Origin: JAAELZ01 sp965237995
GTDB taxonomy: Bacteria > Pseudomonadota > Gammaproteobacteria > Arenicellales > Poriferihabitantaceae
Assembly: GCA_965237995.1 (NCBI GenBank)
Contig: CBDEGO010000003.1
Location: 310,001 to 374,000, forward strand
Reading direction: 5' to 3'
Length of the DNA: 64,000 nucleotides
This document shows, one piece after another, positions 25,174 through 33,355 of this stretch. Position 1 is the stretch's first letter, and each line of letters begins with the position of its first letter. The notes beneath the pieces are model-generated. The model did not search any database, was not told the origin of the DNA, and worked only from the letters and a program-made list of their open reading frames with translations. The position numbers and the translations under genes are program-made.

Positions 25174-25706
25174 GATTCATCATCAAACTGCCAATCGACG
25201 TGAATAACTCCCGCCGCAAGGTCAGTATTTAACACCACACTGGGTATCCAAGGCACTGCAACTAGCGCAGCATTTTGCTTACCCTCGATGACCAGCACAT
25301 CATTCGCTCCAGTCTCGATTAATTCTTTAACACTACCCATCTCTTGCTGGTCACTGTTAATAACAGTTAAGCCGATCAATTGATGCCAGTAAAACTCATT
25401 ATTGTCGAGCGATTCAAGCTGTTGCTTATGTACGCTAATTTGCGCATTTTTAAGCGACTCCGCTATATTTCTATCATCAACACCAGCAAGCTTTACACTG
25501 AGCTTACTACCGTTTGCTGCAAATTGCTCAACTACCACCTTTTGCGCACTTAGGCTTTTATCATCGTGCAAAAGCCAGTTAGCATAAGTAAATATATTTT
25601 CGGGGGGCCTAGCGTATGAATACACTTTAACCCAGCCCTTCAAGCCCTGAGGCCCTTGTATCTTGCCTAAAACGATCTTTTCTGACTTTAAAGTATCTGA
25701 TGTCAT
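25170..25706 (-). CDS. rimM: Ribosome maturation factor RimM
   Basis: RimM binds S19 and helps mature the 30S head. The N-terminal barrel has VLGKIQGPQGLKGWVKVYSYA. The C-terminal PRC barrel has FYWHQLIGLTVINSDQQEMGSVKELIETGANDVLVI and VPWIPSVV. The length, 178 residues, is typical. It stands between rpsP (96-base gap with a stable hairpin) and trmD (four-base overlap), the standard order. Confidence 0.95.
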   Translation of the reverse strand: MTSDTLKSEKIVLGKIQGPQGLKGWVKVYSYARPPENIFTYANWLLHDDKSLSAQKVVVEQFAANGSKLSVKLAGVDDRNIAESLKNAQISVHKQQLESLDNNEFYWHQLIGLTVINSDQQEMGSVKELIETGANDVLVIEGKQNAALVAVPWIPSVVLNTDLAAGVIHVDWQFDDES

Positions 25707-25757
25707 CGTTGCACTATGACTACCCTACGCCAAATCTATCACAAAGACGTTTTGACC

Positions 25758-25790
25758 ATAATCTTGAGCAACCTAGTTGCCCAAGATTAT
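25758..25790 (-). other. Stable hairpin in the rpsP-rimM gap
   Basis: The stem has nine pairs (ATAATCTTG/CAAGATTAT), one A-C mismatch, five more pairs (GCAAC/GTTGC) and a three-base CTA loop, 33 bases in all. It begins 12 bases after the rpsP stop. No U-run follows on the minus strand. Likely roles are attenuation, RNase processing or 3' protection of the rpsP message, giving less RimM/TrmD than ribosomal protein. Confidence 0.5.
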
Positions 25791-25802
25791 TTAAAACTAA
25801 AA

Positions 25803-26060
25803 TTATGCCGCAACTGCTGCCTTTTTAGCTTGCTTAATCAAATCTGCCACGCGGTCTGAAGGTTGCGCACCATTGCCCATCCAATGCTCCACGCGCTCGA
25901 GGTCTAAACGTAATTTTTCTTCGCTGCCACGTGCACTAGGATTAAAAAAACCAATGCGCTCGATAAAACGTTTAGTTGATGCAAAACGCTGGTCAGCGAC
26001 GCTGATTGAATAAAATGGGCGCTTCTTTGAACCGCCACGTGCTAGTCTAATCGTTACCAT
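25803..26060 (-). CDS. rpsP: 30S ribosomal protein S16
   Basis: S16 helps early 30S assembly. The 85-residue protein opens with MVTIRLARGGSKKRPFYSISVADQR and has the FIERIGFFNPSARG block, followed by RVEHWMGNGAQPSDRVADLIKQA. It is normally preceded by ffh; here it follows pnp by 23 bases, so the rpsO-pnp unit is fused in front of the rpsP operon. Confidence 0.97.
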   Translation of the reverse strand: MVTIRLARGGSKKRPFYSISVADQRFASTKRFIERIGFFNPSARGSEEKLRLDLERVEHWMGNGAQPSDRVADLIKQAKKAAVAA

Positions 26061-26083
26061 TTCAGTATCTCCAGAATGAGGGG

Positions 26084-28195
26084 TTATGCTTCAGATGCAT
26101 TATCTGCATCAGATTCAATGAGTGCTTTCATGCTCAAGCGGATACGACCCTGCTTATCTACTTCTAGCACCTTAACTTTGACAGTATCACCTTCCGACAG
26201 CTCGTCGCTCACTGTATTCACACGTTCGTGCGAAATCTGCGAGATATGAACTAAGCCATCACGACCGGGCAAGATATTCACGAATGCACCGAAGTCCATT
26301 AAACGAACTACTTTGCCTTCATACACCATACCCGTTTCAACATCAGCAGTGATCTGCTCGATACGGCGAATAGCTGCTTGACTGCCTTCATTATCGCTAG
26401 AGGCAATCTTGATTGTGCCATCATCATCGATATCAATCGTCGCACCGGTTTCTTCAGAGATAGAACGAATAACCGCCCCACCCTTACCGATTACGTCGCG
26501 AATTTTGTCAGTGTGAATCTTCATCGTCAAAATACGCGGCGCGTAATCAGACATTTCTTCACGCGCTGAAGAGATAACTTTGCCCATTTCACCAAGTATA
26601 AATAAGCGGCCATCTTTTGCTTGCGCTAAGGCTTTTTGCATGATTTCTTCAGTGATGCCATCAATCTTGATGTCCATCTGCAACGCAGTAATACCATCTT
26701 CAGTACCGGCTACTTTAAAGTCCATGTCGCCTAAGTGATCTTCATCACCTAATATATCGCTCAAAACAGCGTAGTCGTCGCCTTCTTTAATCAAACCCAT
26801 CGCAACACCTGCGACTGGTGCCTTCATTTGAACACCGGCGTCCATTAACGCTAGACTGGTTCCACAAACAGAAGCCATGGAGCTAGAGCCATTAGATTCC
26901 GTAATTTCTGAAACCACGCGAATAGAGTATGGATATTCGTCCATATCCGGCAAAGCCGCTGCAATTCCGCGATAAGCTAAACGCCCGTGGCCTATTTCGC
27001 GACGCTTAGGTGAACCAACACGCCCCGTTTCACCAACACAGTATGGAGGAAAGTTGTAGTGCAACATAAATGGCTGCTTATACTCACCTTCTAACGCTTC
27101 AATGCGTTGCGCGTCCCGATCAGTGCCTAATGTAGTTACAACTATTGCTTGAGTTTCACCACGTGTAAATAGAGCTGAACCGTGTGTGCGAGGTAAAATA
27201 CCTGTTTCAACAGTGATAGGGCGTACTGTACTAGTATCACGACCGTCAATACGTGGCTCGCCTGCAATAATGCGACCGCGAACAGTTTGCTTTTCTAGCT
27301 TCTTGAACGCATCTTTACATTTGCCTTCAAAGCCGTCCTCGCTGTCTTCATTAACTAACGCTTCAAACATTTTTGCTTTTGCATCACCAATTGCAGCGTA
27401 GCGATCCATTTTTTCAGCCACTTGATAAGCGGCTGTTAAATCACCGCCAACTGCCGCACTTACAGCTTCAAAAGCAGTATCGTCTTTTTCAGGCGCAGTC
27501 CAAGTACTAGGCGTAATATCAAATTCAGCACCAAATTCTTTAACTGCGTTTATCGCTGTTTGTAGTTGCTCATGACCATACATAACCGCGCCTAACATCT
27601 GCTCTTCAGATAACATTTGCGCTTCAGACTCCACCATCAACACCGCCTTTTCTGTACCTGCAACCACTAAATCGAGTTGCGAGTTTTCTTTAAGGGCAGT
27701 TTGGCTTGGGTTAAGGACATATTCACCATTGATATAACCAACACGTGCTGCACTCATTGGGCCATTAAATGGCAAGCCTGATATCTCAATTGCCGCTGAT
27801 GCGCCAACCAAAGACACGATATCTGGATCGATCTGTGGATCAATCGATAAAACCGTCACTACGATCTGAACTTCTTGTTTGAAGTCTTTAGGGAACAATG
27901 GACGAATTGGGCGATCCATCAGACGACAAGTCAAAATTGCCTTTTCTGAAGGACGACCTTCACGCTTAAAGAAACCGCCCGGTATTTTACCTGCAGCATA
28001 GAAACGTTCTTCGTAATCTACTGTTAGCGGGAAAAAATCGCGCTCGATATCATCTTGACGCGCAACAATAGTAACCATCACCATTGTATCGCCAAGGCTT
28101 GCAATAACTGCGCCATTGGCTTGCTTGGCAATTTTGCCAGACTTCAACGTGAACTCATGTTCACCGTACTGAAACTTTTTAACTATGTCTTTCAC
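26084..28195 (-). CDS. pnp: Polyribonucleotide nucleotidyltransferase (PNPase)
   Basis: PNPase degrades RNA 3'-5' by phosphorolysis and is a partner in the degradosome. Two RNase PH cores are visible (first: FPLTVDYEERFYAAGKIPGGFFKREGRPSEKAIL; second: TRGETQAIVVTTLGT, with GEDEHLGDMDFKVAGT-like residues written here as DEDHLGDMDFKVAGTEDGITALQMD). A KH domain (IRDVIGKGGAVIRSISEETGATIDI) and an S1 domain (YEGKVVRLMDFGAFVNILPGRDGLVHISQI) follow. The length, 703 residues, is normal. It is only 18 bases after rpsO, so the long RNase III stem of the E. coli pnp leader has no room here. Confidence 0.97.
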   Translation of the reverse strand: MKDIVKKFQYGEHEFTLKSGKIAKQANGAVIASLGDTMVMVTIVARQDDIERDFFPLTVDYEERFYAAGKIPGGFFKREGRPSEKAILTCRLMDRPIRPLFPKDFKQEVQIVVTVLSIDPQIDPDIVSLVGASAAIEISGLPFNGPMSAARVGYINGEYVLNPSQTALKENSQLDLVVAGTEKAVLMVESEAQMLSEEQMLGAVMYGHEQLQTAINAVKEFGAEFDITPSTWTAPEKDDTAFEAVSAAVGGDLTAAYQVAEKMDRYAAIGDAKAKMFEALVNEDSEDGFEGKCKDAFKKLEKQTVRGRIIAGEPRIDGRDTSTVRPITVETGILPRTHGSALFTRGETQAIVVTTLGTDRDAQRIEALEGEYKQPFMLHYNFPPYCVGETGRVGSPKRREIGHGRLAYRGIAAALPDMDEYPYSIRVVSEITESNGSSSMASVCGTSLALMDAGVQMKAPVAGVAMGLIKEGDDYAVLSDILGDEDHLGDMDFKVAGTEDGITALQMDIKIDGITEEIMQKALAQAKDGRLFILGEMGKVISSAREEMSDYAPRILTMKIHTDKIRDVIGKGGAVIRSISEETGATIDIDDDGTIKIASSDNEGSQAAIRRIEQITADVETGMVYEGKVVRLMDFGAFVNILPGRDGLVHISQISHERVNTVSDELSEGDTVKVKVLEVDKQGRIRLSMKALIESDADNASEA

Positions 28196-28213
28196 TTGGA
28201 TTATCCTTTGCGT

Positions 28214-28483
28214 TTACTTACGTAAACCTAGTTTTGCGATTAATGCGCGGTATCGCTCAACATCTACTCGCTTTAAATAGTCAAGTAAACTACGACGACG
28301 ATTAACAAGACGTAATAAGCCCTGTCGTGAGTGGTGATCGTGAATATGGGTTTTGAAGTGTTCAGTTAAATCTTTGATGCGAGCGGTCAACAACGCAACT
28401 TGCACTTCTGTTGAACCAGTGTCGCCTGCACTTCTTGCGTGGTCTTTAATGATCGCTTCACGATCGGCAAAAGTAAGAGCCAT
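28214..28483 (-). CDS. rpsO: 30S ribosomal protein S15
   Basis: S15 binds 16S rRNA and, in several bacteria, its own mRNA leader. The 89-residue protein has the signature GDTGSTEVQVALLTARIKDLTEHFKTHIHDHHSRQGLLRLVNRRRSLLDYL, matching the family throughout. A promoter with near-consensus spacing and a folded leader of about 118 bases precede it. It heads a run of rpsO, pnp, rpsP, rimM, trmD and rplS. Confidence 0.97.
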   Translation of the reverse strand: MALTFADREAIIKDHARSAGDTGSTEVQVALLTARIKDLTEHFKTHIHDHHSRQGLLRLVNRRRSLLDYLKRVDVERYRALIAKLGLRK

Positions 28484-28534
28484 TTGATGGATTCCTGTAT
28501 GTGTTATATCGAAATTGTTCGACCCAATTACCAG

Positions 28535-28602
28535 ACACCCCCCTATTGTGGGTACCAGTTAAGAGGGTGTGATCGCCGTATTGTGGCCACCCCTAAAAGG
28601 GG
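28535..28602 (-). promoter_or_regulatory. Folded rpsO leader, possible S15 autoregulatory region
   Basis: The predicted rpsO transcript starts with a small hairpin (CCCC/GGGG, 28590-28602). A Y-shaped fold follows, closed by ACACCC (28535-28540) with GGGTGT (28565-28570) and holding an inner CCC/GGG stem. S15 leaders in other bacteria use different folds for autorepression; a similar job is inferred from position only. The remaining bases, 28637-28821, between this promoter and the tdh stop are A/T rich and show nothing I can name. Confidence 0.35.
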
Positions 28603-28607
28603 CGCGT

Positions 28608-28636
28608 ATTGTAACGACTCAATGTTCAATAAACAA
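28608..28636 (-). promoter_or_regulatory. Promoter of rpsO-pnp
   Basis: On the minus strand TTGTTT (28636-28631) and TACAAT (28613-28608) are separated by exactly 17 bases. Transcription would begin near 28601, giving a leader of about 118 bases before rpsO. It is the best sigma-70-like promoter I see in the window. Prediction only. Confidence 0.6.
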
Positions 28637-28821
28637 GCGCTTTACGACAACATTCAAGCTTTACCAAAAGCAAGCATTAACAGACCCTAAACTTATATAT
28701 GCTCTACTTTATGCCGCCCCTGTTTTTCAACATATTTATCACAACCACAAGAGGACAAATTTGCAGACAATTTAATATCTGAATTTAGTATATACCCTTA
28801 TATAATTGATATTAATAAATA

Positions 28822-29856
28822 TTACCATTGCAGTACGACTTTACCACTAGACCCATCATTCATAGCTGCAAACCCTTGCTCAAACTGATCCACTGACAAC
28901 CGATGGGTTATGACCTTACGAACATCTAGTCCATTTTGCAACATCGCGATCATTTTGTACCAAGTTTCGAATATTTCTCTACCGTAAACACCTTTAATTG
29001 TGATCGCTTTGAACACGATACGTGACCAATCGACAGGTGACTTTCCTGGAGGAATACCGAGTAAAGCGACTTTTCCTCCCATTACCATAGCTTCAATCAT
29101 TTGATTCATTGCTTGTTGATTACCAGACATTTCTAATCCAACGTCAAACCCTTGCTTTAAACCAAGTTCAGTTTTCACTTCATCTAAACTTTCACGTTGA
29201 GGATTCATTGGCCGCACATCTGCCACTTCAGCAGCTAAAGCTAAGCGATTGTCATTGATATCGGTGATAACTACATTCCTCGCGCCGACGTACCTTGCAA
29301 CGGCTGCGGCCATTATCCCAATTGGACCTGCCCCTGTGATCAATACATCTTCACCAATTAGATTAAAAGTCAACGCCGTGTGAACTGCATTGCCTAATGG
29401 GTCAAGAATAGAGCCTATCTCATCGTCAATATCGTCAGGCAAAGGCACGACATTAAAGGCAGGTAGACATAGGTATTGCGAAAATGCACCCGGTTCGTTA
29501 ACACCAATACCACGAGTTTCTGGATCAAGATGAAATTTGCCTGCGCGCGACTGCCTAGAGGACTTACCTATCAAGTGCCCTTCTCCAGAACAACGCTGGC
29601 TAAGTGCTAACTCAGTTACCGCTGAACCCATCTCCACTATTTTTCCGCTGAATTCATGCCCAGTGATCAGCGGCACAGGTATCGTTTTTTGCGCCCACTC
29701 GTCCCAGTTCCATATATGCAAATCGGTGCCACAAATAGCTGTTTTACTAATTTGTATCAATACGTCTTCCGGACCTAACTCTGGTATTGCTTGGTTTTCC
29801 ACCCAGAGTCCAACTTCTGGTTTAGATTTAACTAGCGCCTTCATCGTCGCACTCAT
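28822..29856 (-). CDS. tdh: L-threonine 3-dehydrogenase lacking the structural zinc cysteines
   Basis: Tdh oxidises L-threonine to 2-amino-3-ketobutyrate with NAD+. The catalytic zinc site is intact (ICGTDLHIWNWDEW with C42; GHEFSG with H67 and E68), as is the Rossmann GAGPIGIMAAAVA and the closing GSSGKVVLQW. The whole length aligns to E. coli Tdh from memory. However, the lobe that normally holds four zinc-binding cysteines (C93, C96, C99, C107 in E. coli) reads IGKSSRQSRAGKFHLD, giving G97, S100, S103 and D111. The frame is intact on both sides, so this looks like real loss of the structural zinc. The start overlaps kbl by four bases. Confidence 0.92.
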   Translation of the reverse strand: MSATMKALVKSKPEVGLWVENQAIPELGPEDVLIQISKTAICGTDLHIWNWDEWAQKTIPVPLITGHEFSGKIVEMGSAVTELALSQRCSGEGHLIGKSSRQSRAGKFHLDPETRGIGVNEPGAFSQYLCLPAFNVVPLPDDIDDEIGSILDPLGNAVHTALTFNLIGEDVLITGAGPIGIMAAAVARYVGARNVVITDINDNRLALAAEVADVRPMNPQRESLDEVKTELGLKQGFDVGLEMSGNQQAMNQMIEAMVMGGKVALLGIPPGKSPVDWSRIVFKAITIKGVYGREIFETWYKMIAMLQNGLDVRKVITHRLSVDQFEQGFAAMNDGSSGKVVLQW

Positions 29857-31055
29857 GACAAAACGCCCATTTCTTTGCCAACTTGTTCAAATACATTTAA
29901 GGCACGATTAAGATCGTCACGGGTCAATGCCGCATTCATTTGCGTACGTATTCTCGCTTCGCCAATAGGTACAACTGGATAAAAAAAGCCAGAAACAAAC
30001 ACTCCCAAAGCAGCTAATCGCACTGCCATCTCTTGCGCCAATTCTGCCTCGCCTAGCATAACAGGAATTATCGGATGCTCACCCTCAAGCAGGTCAAACC
30101 CTAACTCTGACAAGCCTTTACGCCAGTATCGTGCGTTATCGAATAACTGAGTTCGCAAATCATCTCCTTGCTCAATCAAATTCAAAGCAGCTATACCTGC
30201 TGTCACAACCATTGGAGGAAGTGAATTTGAAAATAAGTACGGCCTAGCCCGTTGACGTAATAAATTAATCACCGCCAGCGGTCCGGAAACATATCCCCCA
30301 ATCGCCCCACCCAATGCTTTGCCCAAGGTACCGGTAAGAATATCGGCTTCAACATTAAAATGCGCTGGTGTGCCTTTCCCGTGAGGCCCCATAAATCCGG
30401 TTGCGTGGCAATCATCTACCACCAGCATGGCATCGTATTTTTCCGCGAGGACTTTAATATCTGGCAAGTTTGCCAGATACCCGTCCATTGAGAACACACC
30501 GTCGGTTGCAATTAGGATAAACCTAGCGCCTTCCTTCCTCGCTATACGTAACTGGGTTTCCAGATCATCCATATCTGAATTTGTAAATCGATATCGCTTT
30601 GCCTTACATAATCGAATGCCATCTATGATGGAAGCATGATTAAGGGAATCAGAAATAATGGCATCTTCAGGGCCTAATAGTGGCTCAAACAATCCGCCAT
30701 TTGCGTCAAAGCAAGCTGCGAATAAAATGGCATCTTCTTTGTCTAAATATTTAGCTAAGCGTTGCTCTAATTGACGATGAATATCTTGTGTTCCACAAAT
30801 AAATCGAACGGAAGCCATGCCGTAACCATACTCATCTAAACCTCGCTTCGCGGCTTGTATCAAACTCGGGTGATCAGCCAATCCAAGGTAATTATTAGCG
30901 CATAAATTGATCACTTTATCGCGCGCTACGTCTCCATCCTTGACTGTGATATTGGCCCCTTGCGGTGAAATAATCTCTCGTTCACGCTTCAAAAGCCCGT
31001 TGCTTTCGATTTCATTTAACACGGTTGATAAATGACTTAAAAATTGAATGGTCAT
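29853..31055 (-). CDS. kbl: Glycine C-acetyltransferase (2-amino-3-ketobutyrate CoA ligase)
   Basis: Kbl cleaves 2-amino-3-ketobutyrate with CoA into glycine and acetyl-CoA, completing threonine breakdown begun by Tdh. It is a PLP enzyme of the alpha-oxoamine synthase family. It has NLCANNYLGLADHP, FAACFDANGG, SDSLNHASIIDGIRL, VVDDCHATGFMGPHG and the PLP lysine in TGTLGKALGGAIGGY (K246). It has 400 residues and is the first gene of kbl-tdh, as in E. coli, with a four-base overlap into tdh. It is divergent from an Lrp/AsnC-type regulator across about 135-175 bases. Confidence 0.95.
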   Translation of the reverse strand: MTIQFLSHLSTVLNEIESNGLLKREREIISPQGANITVKDGDVARDKVINLCANNYLGLADHPSLIQAAKRGLDEYGYGMASVRFICGTQDIHRQLEQRLAKYLDKEDAILFAACFDANGGLFEPLLGPEDAIISDSLNHASIIDGIRLCKAKRYRFTNSDMDDLETQLRIARKEGARFILIATDGVFSMDGYLANLPDIKVLAEKYDAMLVVDDCHATGFMGPHGKGTPAHFNVEADILTGTLGKALGGAIGGYVSGPLAVINLLRQRARPYLFSNSLPPMVVTAGIAALNLIEQGDDLRTQLFDNARYWRKGLSELGFDLLEGEHPIIPVMLGEAELAQEMAVRLAALGVFVSGFFYPVVPIGEARIRTQMNAALTRDDLNRALNVFEQVGKEMGVLS

Positions 31056-31132
31056 AAGTAGGTTCTTTTGTATCTACGTTTTAGCCGGCAACTGGCTGAA
31101 CAATAATGCAAGAACCTTATCTGTTATATTAG

Positions 31133-31145
31133 AGAAGGTGCTTCT
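31133..31145. promoter_or_regulatory. Short palindrome in the kbl/Lrp-type divergent region
   Basis: AGAAG-GTG-CTTCT is an exact inverted repeat located between the two divergent starts, 78 bases before kbl. Its position suits an operator for the neighbouring regulator, but it does not look like the E. coli Lrp consensus. Low-confidence suggestion. Confidence 0.25.
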
Positions 31146-31230
31146 TTTATTGCTAATAATTTAGATATATTCAAAAATTTCTTTTGGTAATATGCGATTT
31201 ATCAGAAGAATACAAAATATCTGCTTACAT

Positions 31231-31695
31231 ATGAATCCAATCACACTAGACCATATTGACCAAAAGATAATTCGGGAACTGAAAGTTGAAGCGCGAGTGA
31301 GCAATGCCGAGCTAGCAAGGCGCGTAGGTTTATCTCAATCTCCTTGCTGGACCAGGGTAAAGAGTTTAGAAGACAAAGGTGTAATTACGGGATACCAAGC
31401 AGTTATCAATCCCAGAGCTCTTGGCAAAGGTGAAATAATGATGGTCCAAGTCTCTATGGACAGACATGACGACGCAAGTTTTTCTATTGCAGAACAAGCC
31501 ATTCGCAACATCCCTGAAGTGATTGAAGCACATCTATGTGCCGCAGAGTTTGACTTCTTAATCAAACTCTCAGTAAAGGACACCAAAGAATTCGAACAAT
31601 TTTTAAAACAGAAGATTTACAAAATTCCTGGCATAAAAAATGTACGCTCTATACTGTGCATTCGAGATATTTTGAAAGAAGAGTCCTCAGTTTAG
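31231..31695 (+). CDS. Lrp/AsnC-family transcriptional regulator
   Basis: The protein has an N-terminal winged helix-turn-helix (LDHIDQKIIRELKVEARVSNAELARRVGLSQSPCWTRVKSLEDKGVI). A C-terminal RAM/AsnC ligand domain follows (IMMVQVSMDRHDD..., VIEAHLCAAEFDFLIKLSVKD). ATG at 31231 is preferred over an in-frame ATG at 31192, since family members start a few residues before the LDxIDxKIL motif. It faces kbl-tdh; by analogy with E. coli Lrp, which represses kbl-tdh until leucine is present, it is likely the local regulator of threonine breakdown. The ligand is not predictable. Confidence 0.88.
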   Translation: MNPITLDHIDQKIIRELKVEARVSNAELARRVGLSQSPCWTRVKSLEDKGVITGYQAVINPRALGKGEIMMVQVSMDRHDDASFSIAEQAIRNIPEVIEAHLCAAEFDFLIKLSVKDTKEFEQFLKQKIYKIPGIKNVRSILCIRDILKEESSV

Positions 31696-31813
31696 CGCAA
31701 TGATTAAGGTTGGTATTGCCTGCAATATAACTTAGCAAGTAACTCGATCAGTCTATTTAATGATTGTATTTGCTTAGGAATTTCAAATCTCGCCTCAGTA
31801 TTAGGCATTTACT

Positions 31814-33247
31814 TTATGACTTCTTTCGCCAACTAGACAAACCACCGGGTTTGTCCTCAATTTCAATATTCAGGGCTAGCAATTCATCGCGAATCTGGTC
31901 AGCTGTCGCCCAATCTTTATCGGTCTTAGCCTGTTGGCGCCGCGCTAACAAGTCATCTAATTGTGCTGCGGTATATTCACCAACAACCAGCTCTTCATCA
32001 CTAAAACCAGACAAACCCAAAAAGTTAGCTGGATTTTGCGTCACCACGCCCAAAATATCACATAAGTAATCAAACTCCGTAGCAAGCGCGCTAAGCTCAT
32101 TTGTGTCTTGCTGATCTGACGCTTTATTTATTTCTCTAGCAAGCTCAAATAATACCGACAACGCTTCTGGCGTGTTGAAGTCATCATCCATTGCTTTGTA
32201 GAAATTAGCGCGATACTGCCTGCTCGTACAGGCAGTATTGCGCACCACATCATCTAAGCGATGCTTAACTTTATATAGACGTTCTAAGGCAGATCGCGCG
32301 TTATCTAATGTTTCATCGGAATAATTGAGCGGGCTACGATAATGACTTGCTAACACCATATAACGGATCACTTCACCCATACGCTGTTGATCGCTATCTT
32401 GGGCTAGAACCTCTCGAATGGTGAAAAAATTGCCTAATGATTTAGACATCTTTTCTTTATCTACTTGCACGAAGCCGTTATGCATCCATAAATTAGCAAA
32501 AGTACAACCTGTCGCCCCTTCCGTTTGAGCTATCTCGTTTTCATGATGTGGAAATTGCAAGTCCATACCTCCCGCGTGGATATCAAACGTATCACTGAGG
32601 CAAGTCGTTGACATCGCCGAGCATTCGATGTGCCAACCCGGTCTACCATTGCCCCATGGCGAAGGCCAATAAGGCTCGTCAGGTTTAGCGCTCTTCCACA
32701 ATACGAAGTCAAGCGGGTCTTCTTTATCGCTGTCTTCTTCAACTCGCGCCCCGACGCGCAGTTGCTCAACATCTTTACCCGACAATTTGCCGTAACCTTT
32801 AAACTTGCGGACGCGGTAATACACATCACCGTTCTTTCCTTGGTAGGCGTAGTTCGCTGCAATCAGGCGTTCAGTTAAACTAATGATCTCGTCGATATGT
32901 TTTGTCGCGCGCGGCCTAATATCAGGTTCAAGCACATTGAGAACACGCTCATCTTCACGCATCGCCTCGATAAACCGCTCTGTTAGGCCAAAATACTCTT
33001 CACCATTTTCATTAGCGCGTTGAATAATTTTATCGTCTATATCCGTAATATTGCTCACGTAGGTTACATCGTAACCTGCCTCGCGCAGGTATCTAGTCAC
33101 CATATCGTATACAACCATCACACGCGCATGACCTAAATGACAAAAATCATAGACCGTCATACCGCACACATAGATCCCCACTTTATTCTCTTCAATAGGC
33201 GTGAATAACTCTTTTTTGCGCGTTAGGGTGTTGTATATATGTAGCAT
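31814..33247 (-). CDS. cysS: Cysteinyl-tRNA synthetase
   Basis: CysS charges tRNA-Cys. Class I signature motifs are CHLGHARV (HIGH) and KEKMSKSLGNFF (KMSKS). The active-site zinc ligands appear as YVCGMTVYD near the start, WHIECSAM, and HAGGMDLQFPHHENE. The DALR-like and C-terminal anticodon region follows, ending IEIEDKPGGLSSWRKKS. The length, 477 residues, is slightly longer than in E. coli. It is a single gene, convergent with the Lrp-type regulator and divergent from lpxH. Confidence 0.96.
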   Translation of the reverse strand: MLHIYNTLTRKKELFTPIEENKVGIYVCGMTVYDFCHLGHARVMVVYDMVTRYLREAGYDVTYVSNITDIDDKIIQRANENGEEYFGLTERFIEAMREDERVLNVLEPDIRPRATKHIDEIISLTERLIAANYAYQGKNGDVYYRVRKFKGYGKLSGKDVEQLRVGARVEEDSDKEDPLDFVLWKSAKPDEPYWPSPWGNGRPGWHIECSAMSTTCLSDTFDIHAGGMDLQFPHHENEIAQTEGATGCTFANLWMHNGFVQVDKEKMSKSLGNFFTIREVLAQDSDQQRMGEVIRYMVLASHYRSPLNYSDETLDNARSALERLYKVKHRLDDVVRNTACTSRQYRANFYKAMDDDFNTPEALSVLFELAREINKASDQQDTNELSALATEFDYLCDILGVVTQNPANFLGLSGFSDEELVVGEYTAAQLDDLLARRQQAKTDKDWATADQIRDELLALNIEIEDKPGGLSSWRKKS

Positions 33248-33278
33248 TTGCGTTGTCTTACGTTAAAATCACATCGCG

Positions 33279-33294
33279 GCCTTAAGTTTAAGGC
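33279..33294. repeat. Palindrome between cysS and lpxH
   Basis: GCCTTAA-GT-TTAAGGC is an exact inverted repeat in the divergent promoter region (108 bases in all). It may be an operator, but no regulator can be assigned. Confidence 0.25.
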
Positions 33295-33355
33295 ATAAAA
33301 TCAAGACGCGAAGTATACCTAAACGCATTCATTAATAGCACCGACTATCTCCAAT

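Noticed and set aside
28439..28775. Two plus-strand frames across the rpsO leader
   Set aside because: They overlap the rpsO start and promoter on the other strand, have cysteine-rich nonsense-like composition and no ribosome binding site.
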